DNA of 64,000 nt from Gammaproteobacteria bacterium (GTDB taxonomy: Bacteria; Pseudomonadota; Gammaproteobacteria; Poriferisulfidales; Oxydemutatoraceae): positions 1 through 64,000 of the forward strand of contig JAPPQC010000027.1 of assembly GCA_028817225.1 (NCBI GenBank). Reading direction: 5' to 3'. Below the pieces are notes generated by a model. The model saw only the letters and a list, made by a program, of their open reading frames with translations, ran no database searches and had not been told where the DNA came from. Made by a program: the position numbers and the translations under genes. Numbering within the stretch: position 1 is the first letter of the stretch; each line of letters opens with the position of its first letter. Shown here one piece after another: positions 10,301 to 16,217 of this stretch.

Positions 10301-11091
10301 TGGTGGCGCCGACCTCGCCGCTGGCGACGCACCGCAGTGACGGCGACCGCGACGGCATTGCCGACGACTTTGACGCCTTTGACAACAGCGACCACCTGCC
10401 GGTGGTGGTGGACGAGACGGCGGGTGCGAGCGCGTGGCATCACATCCGGCCGGTGCTGCCGCTGCACGAGTTGCGTCTTGGCGAGATGACGGTTGAGCGT
10501 CTGGCGATGGCGACGATGAACGATGAAGTGGACGACTACGCCGAATACTCGGCGTCGGAGACGCCGCCGAGCACGAGCAACCTGGCGGTGATCTATGACT
10601 TTGAGATTGACGGCGTGGATTATGCGGAAGTGACGGAAGAAGGGCGCGTTGGCGGCGCGGCTGGTGTGATTATCCCGCTGCCGCGCAGTCTGTATGATAG
10701 CGCCGCGAGTCTGGTGAAATACCCTTCAAACGAGCCGTTCAGCGTGGAAGGCGCAAACGACTACGGTTTTGCGACGCTGCAAGAGGATGGCGCGTGCCCG
10801 GATGACACGATGACGGCGGGCAGCCCGTACCGCGAAGGCGAGACGCTGCGTCGCGCGAAGCGCGGCGGTGACGCCTGCCTGGTGGTGTATATCGTGGACG
10901 GCGGCGCGAACGACGAAGACGGCATGGCCAACGGCATCATCAAGGATCCGCTCGGCATCCGTGCTGCCGCCGCCGCCGTTGGCGGAGGCGGCGGTCGCAG
11001 CCACAGCGGCAGTTTCAGTGTGGCGGCGTTGGCGGTGTTGTCACTGCTGCTGTTGTTGCTGCCTCGCACACGCCGCCGCCGCACGGCCTGA
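1306..11091 (+). CDS. Giant secreted Calx-beta repeat protein with sorting tail
   Basis: A 3261-residue surface or secreted protein. After a 37-residue N-terminal extension comes a signal peptide (about 38-67, ending PQAANAQA). About sixteen Calx-beta-like modules follow, each with acidic DDD/DND ends and the recurring phrase LNEGDE/LNEADE that supplies Ca2+ ligands. Residues about 791-1645 and 1646-2465 are two copies of one six-module block. The C-terminal third is non-repetitive, with acidic calcium-loop motifs (DSDGDGMPD; DGDRDGIADDFD) like thrombospondin type 3 repeats. The last 36 residues are Gly-rich, then a hydrophobic helix, then RTRRRR, resembling a GlyGly-CTERM/rhombosortase sorting signal. 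Likely role: Ca2+-stabilised adhesin or matrix protein. The start could instead be M38. The family is clear; the exact function is inferred. Confidence 0.85.
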   Translation: MKMRNHCIDIFADRRGAQALAGRTAAAGRGANSAVSKMIHAPARFAVATAAAFCLYLLAPQAANAQAYSCSHMVTAGTVSICISGDNGDRRTASTGLQLAEGDNAVVSVRAHGLTAGSLSVTLNLGGGGSSSTDIRRSAGLVFNLTVADPEVLRSFFIEDDANMESDETAFFSITDANIVETSTTPPSFSRGTPNSVNFGIISNDARTITVTGPATITETNSNVQSSDYTITRAGTAFGAATDVNWRVIHGTTTDADFSATNGTVSFAAGDATKAFQLTVIGDGTLESDETFTVQVSVADPLGDGGTNYGAAAATTINDDDGYTLAPAGLTPVGFGIDEGAVAASRTLAVRYTADDGSTALRAPATITLELTGEAQGHLNTATSGYPSGLLSERAATVADDFASASVTCTIPMGTAHNAIAECVLPAVTDDTLSERVEHFSVALSGGPTGVQYGAKQFHFIRASDPIRMRVDQASYTAGEGTATTVRIHFDGTAAGTTVPSGLTQFRMLFDNGPDNLGAATLSENYRLESPPLADGLVLLGAMPVWERTNKYYDVETCIILASCGSVEDTTAEVDDVQTWQLRGFHDVPVSWEITGGDSDNDGTFQITFIDDDPTEWTVRARGGGIATEDVNEDAAAIALPTTPDTGSDHANTMYFRFVNHQFAARGDTTLTYCLRGTATGGTAAQVAASPTEYDYTWPAGYDPDSTSAAAAEYPGSCNTGRGDFAIPAGNQVYRLGITLNNDSLNEGDETIILEIVNAAETGYPVLVDNNDNDPMDATNMQTHIATRTIKDNDAISVSIANRGVDSDGNAANGFQIPEGRNAEFTVTLSAAADGDVIVAWTIGGDVGPGDYTGTTDGTITIAAGLTEGVISIPLTDDADSASEDLTVTLSATDSDHTAPGTIARSGTASQQSATQAVITFAAARALTLTLLDGMGGNAATTSIIAESDSDAAIWYRAAIASGGTPFTNPAELRWTVTPGDPSVSTRSATAANDFAAVSGTVTMPAMPTTQVEFSITLAGDNRNEDTEYFTVQVGAADADAESGTRSSDGVTGGIRDDDQVRITLSGGRSFPEGSTDVDVVVDFDAELTLPFAVQLLIFRDPDRNSTVVNPAHNAIELGTDLTTGNGYLSATPLPLIGRSQIHTLFLVPAGATTAALTVAGLAPPFVDLTAPPSFHGIADDNVNEADEMFWIAVNSDFSSDGFGDGSGVWGDVDFPDNLEPYTVLDVNPITITVTATAATVAEGQSVQFDVMLTGASGGSDGNFDVLYTLGGLGAGITPRDSGNGRLQFRRADEINNTPITDTVTVAVPFTDDRGSSSEPSMLTLTVTDVVKQPTDSFIVSPSGFHPTGGEERDFAAGEITIPSAPDNQASVAVQWVDFAHEFTLSNPPATLAEPAAAQGTSATYTVIRGGPAPNLANPLEITWSIQTTGAAVAEDFDGATGRVMFSGSETSKEFHIYAAADSLNEPSESFAIRFSVDPAAASSAGGVSLPGAHGAVITDNADDAIAVTISRDAGTPASVAESSAAATFHIALSGGVRTGAVTVPFEFSGLAEPDFNIVTPTGIAANALGGEVVFAADGMQAANDSMPVHVRFPDNDLNEAARMLTLTGAAAGATGLRNAGGGATGYVSADAAATSTGTATVTITDDDAISAGIAVISADAGTATGHQLAETTFAEFRITMDHASAADARVQYAIGGDVEAADYAGATTRTVVIRAGQTSAVVIIEILADADTDAAETMTVGLTEGGHSAAGAIARSGNAGEQSVTVQITELMTVRTLGVERVGEFYVDETDGTVMADYRARVASGDPFTGAADLRWVVTHGDASVSTRSATTAEDFAGDSISGTFRINSGTGETADFAVPIAGDNRNEDTEYFTVNVGAVNPGGDSGTNPTTTGAVRGIRDDDRVEITLSGGGRHPESGPADEQAYLHVDFGAELTRDFLARIQILRGSSTRSNPDNKVVDTNERDTGNFWTGTAPNVFIISQLNAAWLVPAGATTASFRLNTFMEDNLNEADETYWARLNPESTGAHGYFSPATGRAENADGAWGEVVFVVASQTYIIADDDPIEITVTAAADAVTEGRSVQFDITLTGAADGADGNFDLLYTLDGPAGVMPADSGGGSLEFRRRSEALGTQTAGTVTVTIPYTNTLGDGDEASTLTFRINDVVEQFTPPVVTPFGDLSGHGEQVDYAIGVITSTVPQASVTVTWTDDTPDHVFTLSSPPATIAEPAAAQGAPAVFTVMRAGPDVATTIGVTWSIQTAGAAAADFDGATQGSLMFFGSTTTMVFTVNAAVDNLNEGDEDFTINFAVSDSLAAVPPAAHSARITDNADDAIVVAISRDGATPAMITESSTATATFNIVLSGGERTGAVTVPYTFSGAGITAADFDITAPSGIGTGAVRGEAVFSVPVQPNSTTSSVTITLQDDSRSEGTETLTLTGAAAGPVGLRTASGGMIGYASNANAASVMIADNDMGRVFDTQPPSLQGNIGWAAGQRTLWVTTDEAYKVLAYPSGATASSGTPSLTTLDARGFTVVENNGLASAATLSVTSVRVIPQSRAFALTLERAIGAGVANVYVGYRRIAGNAIYDTAVEDGEADPAIGRNPLLTNPLFMLPMSGNTDSDGDGMPDTVEIAIGENPLEAVAPERRPAFSLSRLATPNPVAYSGIREHGVRAHLGYAATGAATVTAYYRSDTFGYDGTYQCAGNSPFPANYAAPLSEGGCAAVDWGDIVPGMEHTIAWLARSADGVWFVRDGGSRLPEQRIERIPELNMVSQSLFTTGTAVVVSARLESAPGETLTLALSRTPVGGAAATRPTVSGAGQTLSVTDTAPVSAVWAIDDLTESGGASRLYRPTTPTAGFSANHPASNQYSLGLVRRTRVTRINAPVPPVLGRGLLFRNNDVGQSVIALEDGDTDPHQLEVPIENIGNIGDTDPGAVATPLNGAVTVDSMNFVAASGAEPAAFRFNMTVGGGLRTAGTNTAAIQVVVTGGYGGVTTATYSYPVVAPTSPLATHRSDGDRDGIADDFDAFDNSDHLPVVVDETAGASAWHHIRPVLPLHELRLGEMTVERLAMATMNDEVDDYAEYSASETPPSTSNLAVIYDFEIDGVDYAEVTEEGRVGGAAGVIIPLPRSLYDSAASLVKYPSNEPFSVEGANDYGFATLQEDGACPDDTMTAGSPYREGETLRRAKRGGDACLVVYIVDGGANDEDGMANGIIKDPLGIRAAAAAVGGGGGRSHSGSFSVAALAVLSLLLLLLPRTRRRRTA
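3678..6240 (+). repeat. Super-repeat copy 1 in giant protein
   Basis: About 854 codons starting at DNDAISVSI. It contains six Calx-beta-like modules in the same order as copy 2, beginning at or near DNDAISV, ALTLTLLD, VRITLSGG, ITITVTAT, HEFTLSNPP and DDAIAVTISRD. The boundaries are approximate. Confidence 0.75.
6241..8700 (+). repeat. Super-repeat copy 2 in giant protein
   Basis: Starts at DDDAISAGI and ends before DNDMGRVFD. The module order matches copy 1, with phrases such as VSTRSAT, NRNEDTEYFTV, FTLS.PPAT.AEPAAAQG and RTGAVTVP conserved. The sequence is strongly diverged, so the duplication is old, apart from well-conserved cores. Confidence 0.75.
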
Positions 11092-11107
11092 TTCAACCCC
11101 CGGCAGC

Positions 11108-11129
11108 CCGCCGCACCCCGTTGCGGCGG
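11108..11129. terminator. Hairpin after giant gene
   Basis: CCGCCGCA/TGCGGCGG stem with a 6-nt loop, 16 nt past the stop of the giant gene. There is no T run, so it is a weak terminator or an RNA-stabilising hairpin. Confidence 0.35.
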
Positions 11130-11175
11130 AATTGGTGGCACAATAGCCGCGCCTGACGGCGGCGGAACTGAACAG

Positions 11176-13119
11176 ATGTGTGTGTCGCGCAAGTTGCTGG
11201 TGTGTTTTCCGGCGGTTTTGCTTCTGATCCCGGCGGCGCCCGTCGCGGCGACCGGCATTGAGGCGCAGCGCGTCCTGTTTGATCGCGCCGAACGCGACCT
11301 CAAACGCGGCAAGCGCAAGTCGTATCTGCGCTCTTCGGCGGCGCTGCGCGATTACCCGCTGTATCCCTGGCTCGCCTACCGCGACATGGCGCGGCGGATT
11401 TCGCGCGTGCCGGACGACCAGGTCATCGCCTTCCTGAAACGCCACGACGGCACGCCGGTGGCCGACAGGCTGCGCCACCGCTGGCTCAAGCACCGCGCGC
11501 GGCGCGGGCGCTGGGCGCTGTTCGCGCAGCACTACAAGCACGGCCCGTACATCACCGACAAGGCGATGCCGTGCTGGCACGCGAAGTCGCTGCTGCGGAC
11601 AAAGCGCCTCGACGAGGCCGCCGCCGCCGCGCGCGAACTGTGGCTGGTGGCCTTTTCGCAGCCGTCGGAGTGCGACGAGGTGTTCCGGTGGGCGCGGCGC
11701 GAAGGCGTTGTGGACGACATGCTGGTGTGGCGGCGGATACTGCTGGTTGTGCAGAAAAGAAAGATGCGCCTCGCCGACCATCTTGCGCGCGGCCTCGGCG
11801 CCGACGCGCGCAAATGGTACCGGCGCCTGAAGCAGGCGCGCCGCAGGCCACTGCGCACGCTGAAGGAGATTGAGCGCCAGCCGGTGGAGTCGCCGTATAT
11901 GCGCGACATTCTGTCGTACAGCCTGCTGCGCGCGCAGCGCGACGAGCGCGACAACCTGGCGCGCATCGCCGCGTTGTGGCCCGCCATCCGGCGCCGTCTC
12001 GCCGATTACCCGGACTGGATACACCGCGAGGAGCGCGGTTTCGGCCTGTATGCGGCGTGGCGACTGGAGCCGCAAATCGCCTACGACCACCTGTCTCGGC
12101 TGCCGCCGCCGGTTCACACCGATGAGTCGCGTTTCTGGACGATTCGCTCGGCGCTGCGCATCGGCAACTGGCATTATGTGCTGCACGCGCTGGCGCTGCT
12201 GGACGCCGCGCAGAAGGAGAACCCGAAGTGGCGCTACTGGCGGGCGCGCGCGCTGCACGGCCTTGGGCGCCGCCGCGAGGCCGCCGCCATCTGGCGCGCG
12301 CTGTCGCGTTTGCGGAATTACTACGGTTATCTCGCCGCCGACCGGATTGGCGCGGCCTACCGCTTTGACAGCCCGCCGCCGGCTTTTTCGGCGGGCGAAC
12401 TGGCGGCGTTTGAGCGCCTGCCGGCGGTGCGCCGCGCCCACGAGTTTTTCCGGCTGCGCCGGCCTTTTGATGCGCGCCGCGAGTTGAATTACCTGCTCGA
12501 CGGCCTTGATGCGCCGGCGCGCATGAAACTCGCGCTGCTGTGCCGCGACTGGGGCTGGGCCGCCGGCACCGTGCAGGCGCTGGCGCACGACGATTTCACC
12601 GGCGAACTGATGCTGCGCTTTCCGGCGCCGTGGCGCGAACTGGTGGCCGCCGAGGCGCGCCGCGCCGGCGTTCCCGAGCACTGGCTGTACGGAATCATGC
12701 GCCGCGAGAGCGCGTTTTTGCCGCAGGTCAGGTCACCGGTCGGCGCGCTCGGCCTGATGCAGTTGATGCCGCGAACCGCGCGCATCGTCGCCCGCAAACT
12801 GCGCCTGCGAAGACCGTCGCGGCGGCGTCTGCTTGAGCCGGCGCTGAACATTCGCCTCGGCGCGGCCTATCTGAAACACCTGCACAACCTGACCGGCGGG
12901 CGCCTGGTGCCGGCGCTGGCGTCCTACAACGCCGGCTACACGCGCGCGAAGAGATGGCTTGCGACCGCGCCGGTGCACGCGCCCGATGTGTGGGTGGACA
13001 CGATACCGTTTGATGAGACCCGCCTGTATGTGCGCGCGGTGCTGTTCTATATGGCGGTGTACCAGCACAAGATTGAGGGGCGGGTGACGCGGCTGGCGTC
13101 GCTGATGCCGATACACTGA
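11176..13119 (+). CDS. slt: Soluble lytic murein transglycosylase
   Basis: A 647-residue periplasmic enzyme that cleaves the MurNAc-GlcNAc bond of peptidoglycan with formation of 1,6-anhydroMurNAc. A signal peptide (1-25, MCVSRKLLVCFPAVLLL...) precedes a long alpha-helical superhelix, as in Slt70. The C-terminal SLT domain has the catalytic glutamate in GIMRRESAF (near residue 515), followed by GALGLMQLMP and ASYNAGY motifs that define the family. Length matches Slt70. It follows the giant surface gene by 84 nt and has its own possible -10 (CACAAT, 11139-11144). The gene converges with metY. Confidence 0.93.
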   Translation: MCVSRKLLVCFPAVLLLIPAAPVAATGIEAQRVLFDRAERDLKRGKRKSYLRSSAALRDYPLYPWLAYRDMARRISRVPDDQVIAFLKRHDGTPVADRLRHRWLKHRARRGRWALFAQHYKHGPYITDKAMPCWHAKSLLRTKRLDEAAAAARELWLVAFSQPSECDEVFRWARREGVVDDMLVWRRILLVVQKRKMRLADHLARGLGADARKWYRRLKQARRRPLRTLKEIERQPVESPYMRDILSYSLLRAQRDERDNLARIAALWPAIRRRLADYPDWIHREERGFGLYAAWRLEPQIAYDHLSRLPPPVHTDESRFWTIRSALRIGNWHYVLHALALLDAAQKENPKWRYWRARALHGLGRRREAAAIWRALSRLRNYYGYLAADRIGAAYRFDSPPPAFSAGELAAFERLPAVRRAHEFFRLRRPFDARRELNYLLDGLDAPARMKLALLCRDWGWAAGTVQALAHDDFTGELMLRFPAPWRELVAAEARRAGVPEHWLYGIMRRESAFLPQVRSPVGALGLMQLMPRTARIVARKLRLRRPSRRRLLEPALNIRLGAAYLKHLHNLTGGRLVPALASYNAGYTRAKRWLATAPVHAPDVWVDTIPFDETRLYVRAVLFYMAVYQHKIEGRVTRLASLMPIH

Positions 13120-13143
13120 ACCGCGCCGCTACCGGCGCGGTTC
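13118..13143. terminator. Bidirectional hairpin between slt and metY
   Basis: A perfect 10-bp stem (GAACCGCGCC/GGCGCGGTTC) around a 6-nt loop starts inside the slt stop codon and sits between two convergent genes. Neither side has a good T run, so termination efficiency is uncertain. Confidence 0.45.
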
Positions 13144-13160
13144 AGGTCCTGGCCCCGGCC

Positions 13161-14438
13161 TCAGGCGGCTTTGGCCATCGTTTTGGCGAGGGCCTGGTCA
13201 ATGTCGGCGATCAGGTCGTCTATATGCTCAATGCCGATGGACAGGCGCACCAGGTCTTCGGTGACGCCGGCGGCCTTCAGTTCGTCCGCCGCCAGTTGCC
13301 GGTGGGTGGTGCTCGCCGGGTGGCACGCCAGCGAACGCGCGTCGCCGATGTTGACCAGCCGCAGAATCAACTGCAATGCGTCAATGAAGCGCGCGCACGC
13401 CTGCTTGCCGCCGCGAATGCCGAAACTCAGAATGCCGGAGGCCCTGCCGCTGAGGCAGCGCTTGACCAGCGCGTGGTCGGGGTGGTCTTCCAGCCCGGCG
13501 TAGTTGACCCAGGTCACCTGCGGGTGCGACTTCAGGAAGCGCGCCACCGCCAGCGCGTTGTCGGAATGGCGTTCAATTCGCAGCGGCAAACTCTCGATGC
13601 CCTGCAACACCAGGAAACTGTTGAACGGCGACAGCGCCGAACCCATGTTGCGAAGCGGCACGACGCGCGCGCGCCCGATGTAGGCGGCCTCGCCCAGCGC
13701 CTCGGTATAGACGACGCCGTGGTAGGAGGCGTCGGGTTCGTTCAGCATCGGGTAGCGGGCGGCGTGTTCGCGCCACGGGAAGCGCCCGGAGTCAACGATG
13801 ATGCCGCCGATGCTGCTGCCGTGGCCGCCCATGTATTTGGTCAGCGAATGCACGACGATGTCGGCGCCGTGTTCAAAGGGGCGGCACAGGCACGGCGTCG
13901 GCACGGTGTTGTCCACAATCAGCGGCACGCCGCGCCGGTGGCAGGTGTCGGCCATCGCCTCCAGGTCGGTGATGTTGCCCGCCGGGTTGCCGAGCGACTC
14001 GCAGAACACGGCCTTGGTGTTTTCGTCCATGTGCGCGGCGATGTCATCGTCCTCGGCGAAACGCACGCCGATGCCGAGGCGCGGCAGGGTGTGGGCGAAC
14101 AGGTTGTAGGTGCCGCCGTAGAGGCGGCTGGTGGAGACGATGTTGTCGCCGTTCTCGGCGATGGTGAACACCGCGTAGGTGATGGCCGCCATGCCCGACG
14201 ACAGCGCCAGCGCGCCGATGCCGCCCTCCATTTCGGCGACGCGCTTTTCCAGCACCGCGGTTGTCGGGTTCATGATGCGCGTGTAGATGTTGCCCTCGAC
14301 CTTGAGGTCGAACAGGTCGGCGCCGTGCTGCGTGTCCTCGAAGGTGTAGGAGGTGGTCTGGTAGATGGGCGTGACCGCCGCGCGCGTGGTCGGCTCGGAC
14401 TGGTAGCCGCCGTGGACTGCTATGGTCTCTATTTTCAT
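13161..14438 (-). CDS. metY: O-acetylhomoserine sulfhydrylase (MetY)
   Basis: A 425-residue PLP enzyme of the Cys/Met metabolism family that makes homocysteine from O-acetylhomoserine and sulfide. The start at 14438 follows GGTGAAA; the longer open frame is not needed. The family N-terminus (IETIAVHGGY...TPIYQTTSY), the TSRLYGGTYNLF loop and the PLP lysine K201 in HSLTKYMGG are all present. The C-terminal half contains LAVARFLKSHP and CHPASTTH. The close fit to MetY and the lack of cystathionine-specific features favour direct sulfhydrylation. It lies alone on the minus strand, with a good promoter upstream. Confidence 0.93.
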   Translation of the reverse strand: MKIETIAVHGGYQSEPTTRAAVTPIYQTTSYTFEDTQHGADLFDLKVEGNIYTRIMNPTTAVLEKRVAEMEGGIGALALSSGMAAITYAVFTIAENGDNIVSTSRLYGGTYNLFAHTLPRLGIGVRFAEDDDIAAHMDENTKAVFCESLGNPAGNITDLEAMADTCHRRGVPLIVDNTVPTPCLCRPFEHGADIVVHSLTKYMGGHGSSIGGIIVDSGRFPWREHAARYPMLNEPDASYHGVVYTEALGEAAYIGRARVVPLRNMGSALSPFNSFLVLQGIESLPLRIERHSDNALAVARFLKSHPQVTWVNYAGLEDHPDHALVKRCLSGRASGILSFGIRGGKQACARFIDALQLILRLVNIGDARSLACHPASTTHRQLAADELKAAGVTEDLVRLSIGIEHIDDLIADIDQALAKTMAKAA

Positions 14439-14478
14439 GTTTTTTTCACCGTAGTAGGGGTTTTCGGGCGTTTTCCGC

Positions 14479-14507
14479 ATTATACGGCCCGGGCCGCCGA
14501 AAGTCCA
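14479..14507 (-). promoter_or_regulatory. Promoter of metY
   Basis: Reading the minus strand: TGGACT (-35), a 17-bp spacer and TATAAT (-10, 14484-14479), about 40 nt before the metY start. Confidence 0.6.
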
Positions 14508-14594
14508 TAAAACCCGCGCCGGGGGCGGCGGATCGCGCCTGCGGGCGCGGTTGCCGAATGTTTTGTATAATGCCCCGGTACTTCGGGCAAGCCC

Positions 14595-15014
14595 ATGGAG
14601 CAGATATTCCATTTCACGGCGCAGGATGGCGGCACGGGACTGACCGGGCTGCTTGAGAAGGTGTCCGGCACACTCCAGGACCGCAAGGTTCCGCAGGGCG
14701 TGATTTCCAAACTGGAGATTGCGGTCGAGGAACTTGTGCTCAACACCTTTCAGCACGGCGGCGGCGGCGACCGCGCGGTCGAGGTGGCCATCACCGGGCG
14801 CTCCGACGAGGAATGGCTTGATGTCGTCATCCTCGACAACGGCAACCTGTTCAATCCGCTTGAGCGCGTGCCGCCCGATTCCGTCGAGAAAGAACTGCAA
14901 GACCGCCCCATCGGCGGCCTCGGCATTCACCTGGTGCTGGAGTTGATGGACGAGGTCAGTTACCGCGAGGACGACGGGCGCAACTGCGTCACGCTGCGCT
15001 GCAAGTTCGGCTGA
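14595..15014 (+). CDS. RsbW-like anti-sigma/serine kinase ATPase
   Basis: A 139-residue single-domain HATPase_c protein of the RsbW/SpoIIAB class. The N-box is in AVEELVLNTFQHGGGG (about residues 44-59), and the G-boxes are VVILDNGNLFNPL (about 78-90) and GGLGIHLV (about 107-114). Proteins of this family phosphorylate a STAS antagonist on serine and sequester a sigma factor or another target. A -10-like TATAAT is at 14566. It converges with the REC-PP2C phosphatase, which is its natural opponent. No sigma factor gene is nearby, so the final target is unknown. Confidence 0.85.
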   Translation: MEQIFHFTAQDGGTGLTGLLEKVSGTLQDRKVPQGVISKLEIAVEELVLNTFQHGGGGDRAVEVAITGRSDEEWLDVVILDNGNLFNPLERVPPDSVEKELQDRPIGGLGIHLVLELMDEVSYREDDGRNCVTLRCKFG

Positions 15015-15041
15015 GCGCGCCGGGGGGCCGCGCGGCGCCGG

Positions 15042-16214
15042 CTACGATTTCGCCGGGCCGGTGTATTGAATCGCCAGTTGCGTGATGTCGTCGTAGCGTT
15101 TTGTCTCGCCGCGGAATTCCTCCACCGAGTTCCACACCGCGTCAACGATCTTGACGGGGTCGGCTGAGGCGCCTTCCTTTTCCAGCAGTTTTTTCAGGCG
15201 CGCCTCCGAATACAGTTCGCTGGCGGCGTTGTGCGCCTCGCTGACGCCGTCGGTGAACAGGTACAGCATCTCGCCGGGCTTCATCGTGTATTCGCCCTCG
15301 TCGTACGAGAAGCCGCCCTCCACCCCGAGCGGCACGCCGCGCGAGCACGGCAGTTCGCTGATCTCGCCGCCGGCGCCGATGAGCAGCGGCGGCAGGTGGC
15401 CGGCGTTGCAGTAGCGCAGCGCCCCGGTTTTCAGGTTCAGGGTGCCGTAGAACGCGGTGGCGAAGAACATCTCGGGGTTTTTCTCGCTGAGCAGGGCGTT
15501 GGTTCTCTTGACGGTCACCATCGGGTGGTGGTCCTTGAGCGAGGCGGCGGACACGAAAAGTATCGTGCGGCACACCGCCATGAAGATCGCCGCCGGCATG
15601 CCCTTGCCGGAGATGTCGGCGATGGCGAAGCCGATGAGGTCGCTGTCGAGATTGAAGAAGTCGTAGAAATCGCCGCCGACCTCCTGCGCCGCCAGCGTCT
15701 TGGCGAACAGTTTGTACTGCTCGCTTTCGGGGAAAATGGTCGGCAGGATGCGGCGCTGCAACTGGCCCGCATAGTCCATCTCGTTTCGCAGATGGGTCAG
15801 CGTCGCCTTGGTCTCGCGCGCCTGCTCCTCTTTCTTGATCTCCTCGATGGCCTTGTCGAGGGTCGCCTCGAGGTCGCGGAAGTCAATCGGCTTGACGATG
15901 AAGTCGTAGGCGCCGACATTCATCGCGTGGCGCAGGTTTTCCATGTCGCCGTAGGCCGAGACGATGACGGTGCGGATGGGCAGGCCGAGCTCAAGGATTT
16001 TCTTGAGCAGCGTCAGGCCGTCCATCTCCGGCATGTTGATGTCCGAAAACACGACGGTGATTTCGGGGTGCGCGGCCAGTTCCTTGAGCGCCTCGACGCC
16101 GTTGCCGGCGAAGTGGAAGTCAATCTCGCCCTTGCGAATGCGCCTGCCAAGGCGCTGCCTTACGATGTCCTCCAGGTCGCGTTCATCGTCCACATACAGC
16201 ATTGAGTAAGCCAT
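15042..16214 (-). CDS. Response regulator with PP2C (RsbU-type) phosphatase
   Basis: A 390-residue fusion. An N-terminal receiver domain (1-125) has acidic pair D9/D10, phospho-acceptor D58 in VVFSDINMPEMDG and the KPID lysine. A short coiled-coil linker (about 130-165) leads to a SpoIIE/PP2C phosphatase domain (about 175-385) with metal-binding motifs GGDFYDFF and IADISGKGMPAAIF. The family dephosphorylates STAS antagonists in partner switching. It starts 3 nt after the stop of the upstream histidine kinase, so the two form an operon and a cognate pair. Pseudomonas HsbR is similar but carries an extra HATPase domain; here that is the separate gene at 14595. Confidence 0.92.
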   Translation of the reverse strand: MAYSMLYVDDERDLEDIVRQRLGRRIRKGEIDFHFAGNGVEALKELAAHPEITVVFSDINMPEMDGLTLLKKILELGLPIRTVIVSAYGDMENLRHAMNVGAYDFIVKPIDFRDLEATLDKAIEEIKKEEQARETKATLTHLRNEMDYAGQLQRRILPTIFPESEQYKLFAKTLAAQEVGGDFYDFFNLDSDLIGFAIADISGKGMPAAIFMAVCRTILFVSAASLKDHHPMVTVKRTNALLSEKNPEMFFATAFYGTLNLKTGALRYCNAGHLPPLLIGAGGEISELPCSRGVPLGVEGGFSYDEGEYTMKPGEMLYLFTDGVSEAHNAASELYSEARLKKLLEKEGASADPVKIVDAVWNSVEEFRGETKRYDDITQLAIQYTGPAKS

Positions 16215-16217
16215 TTT

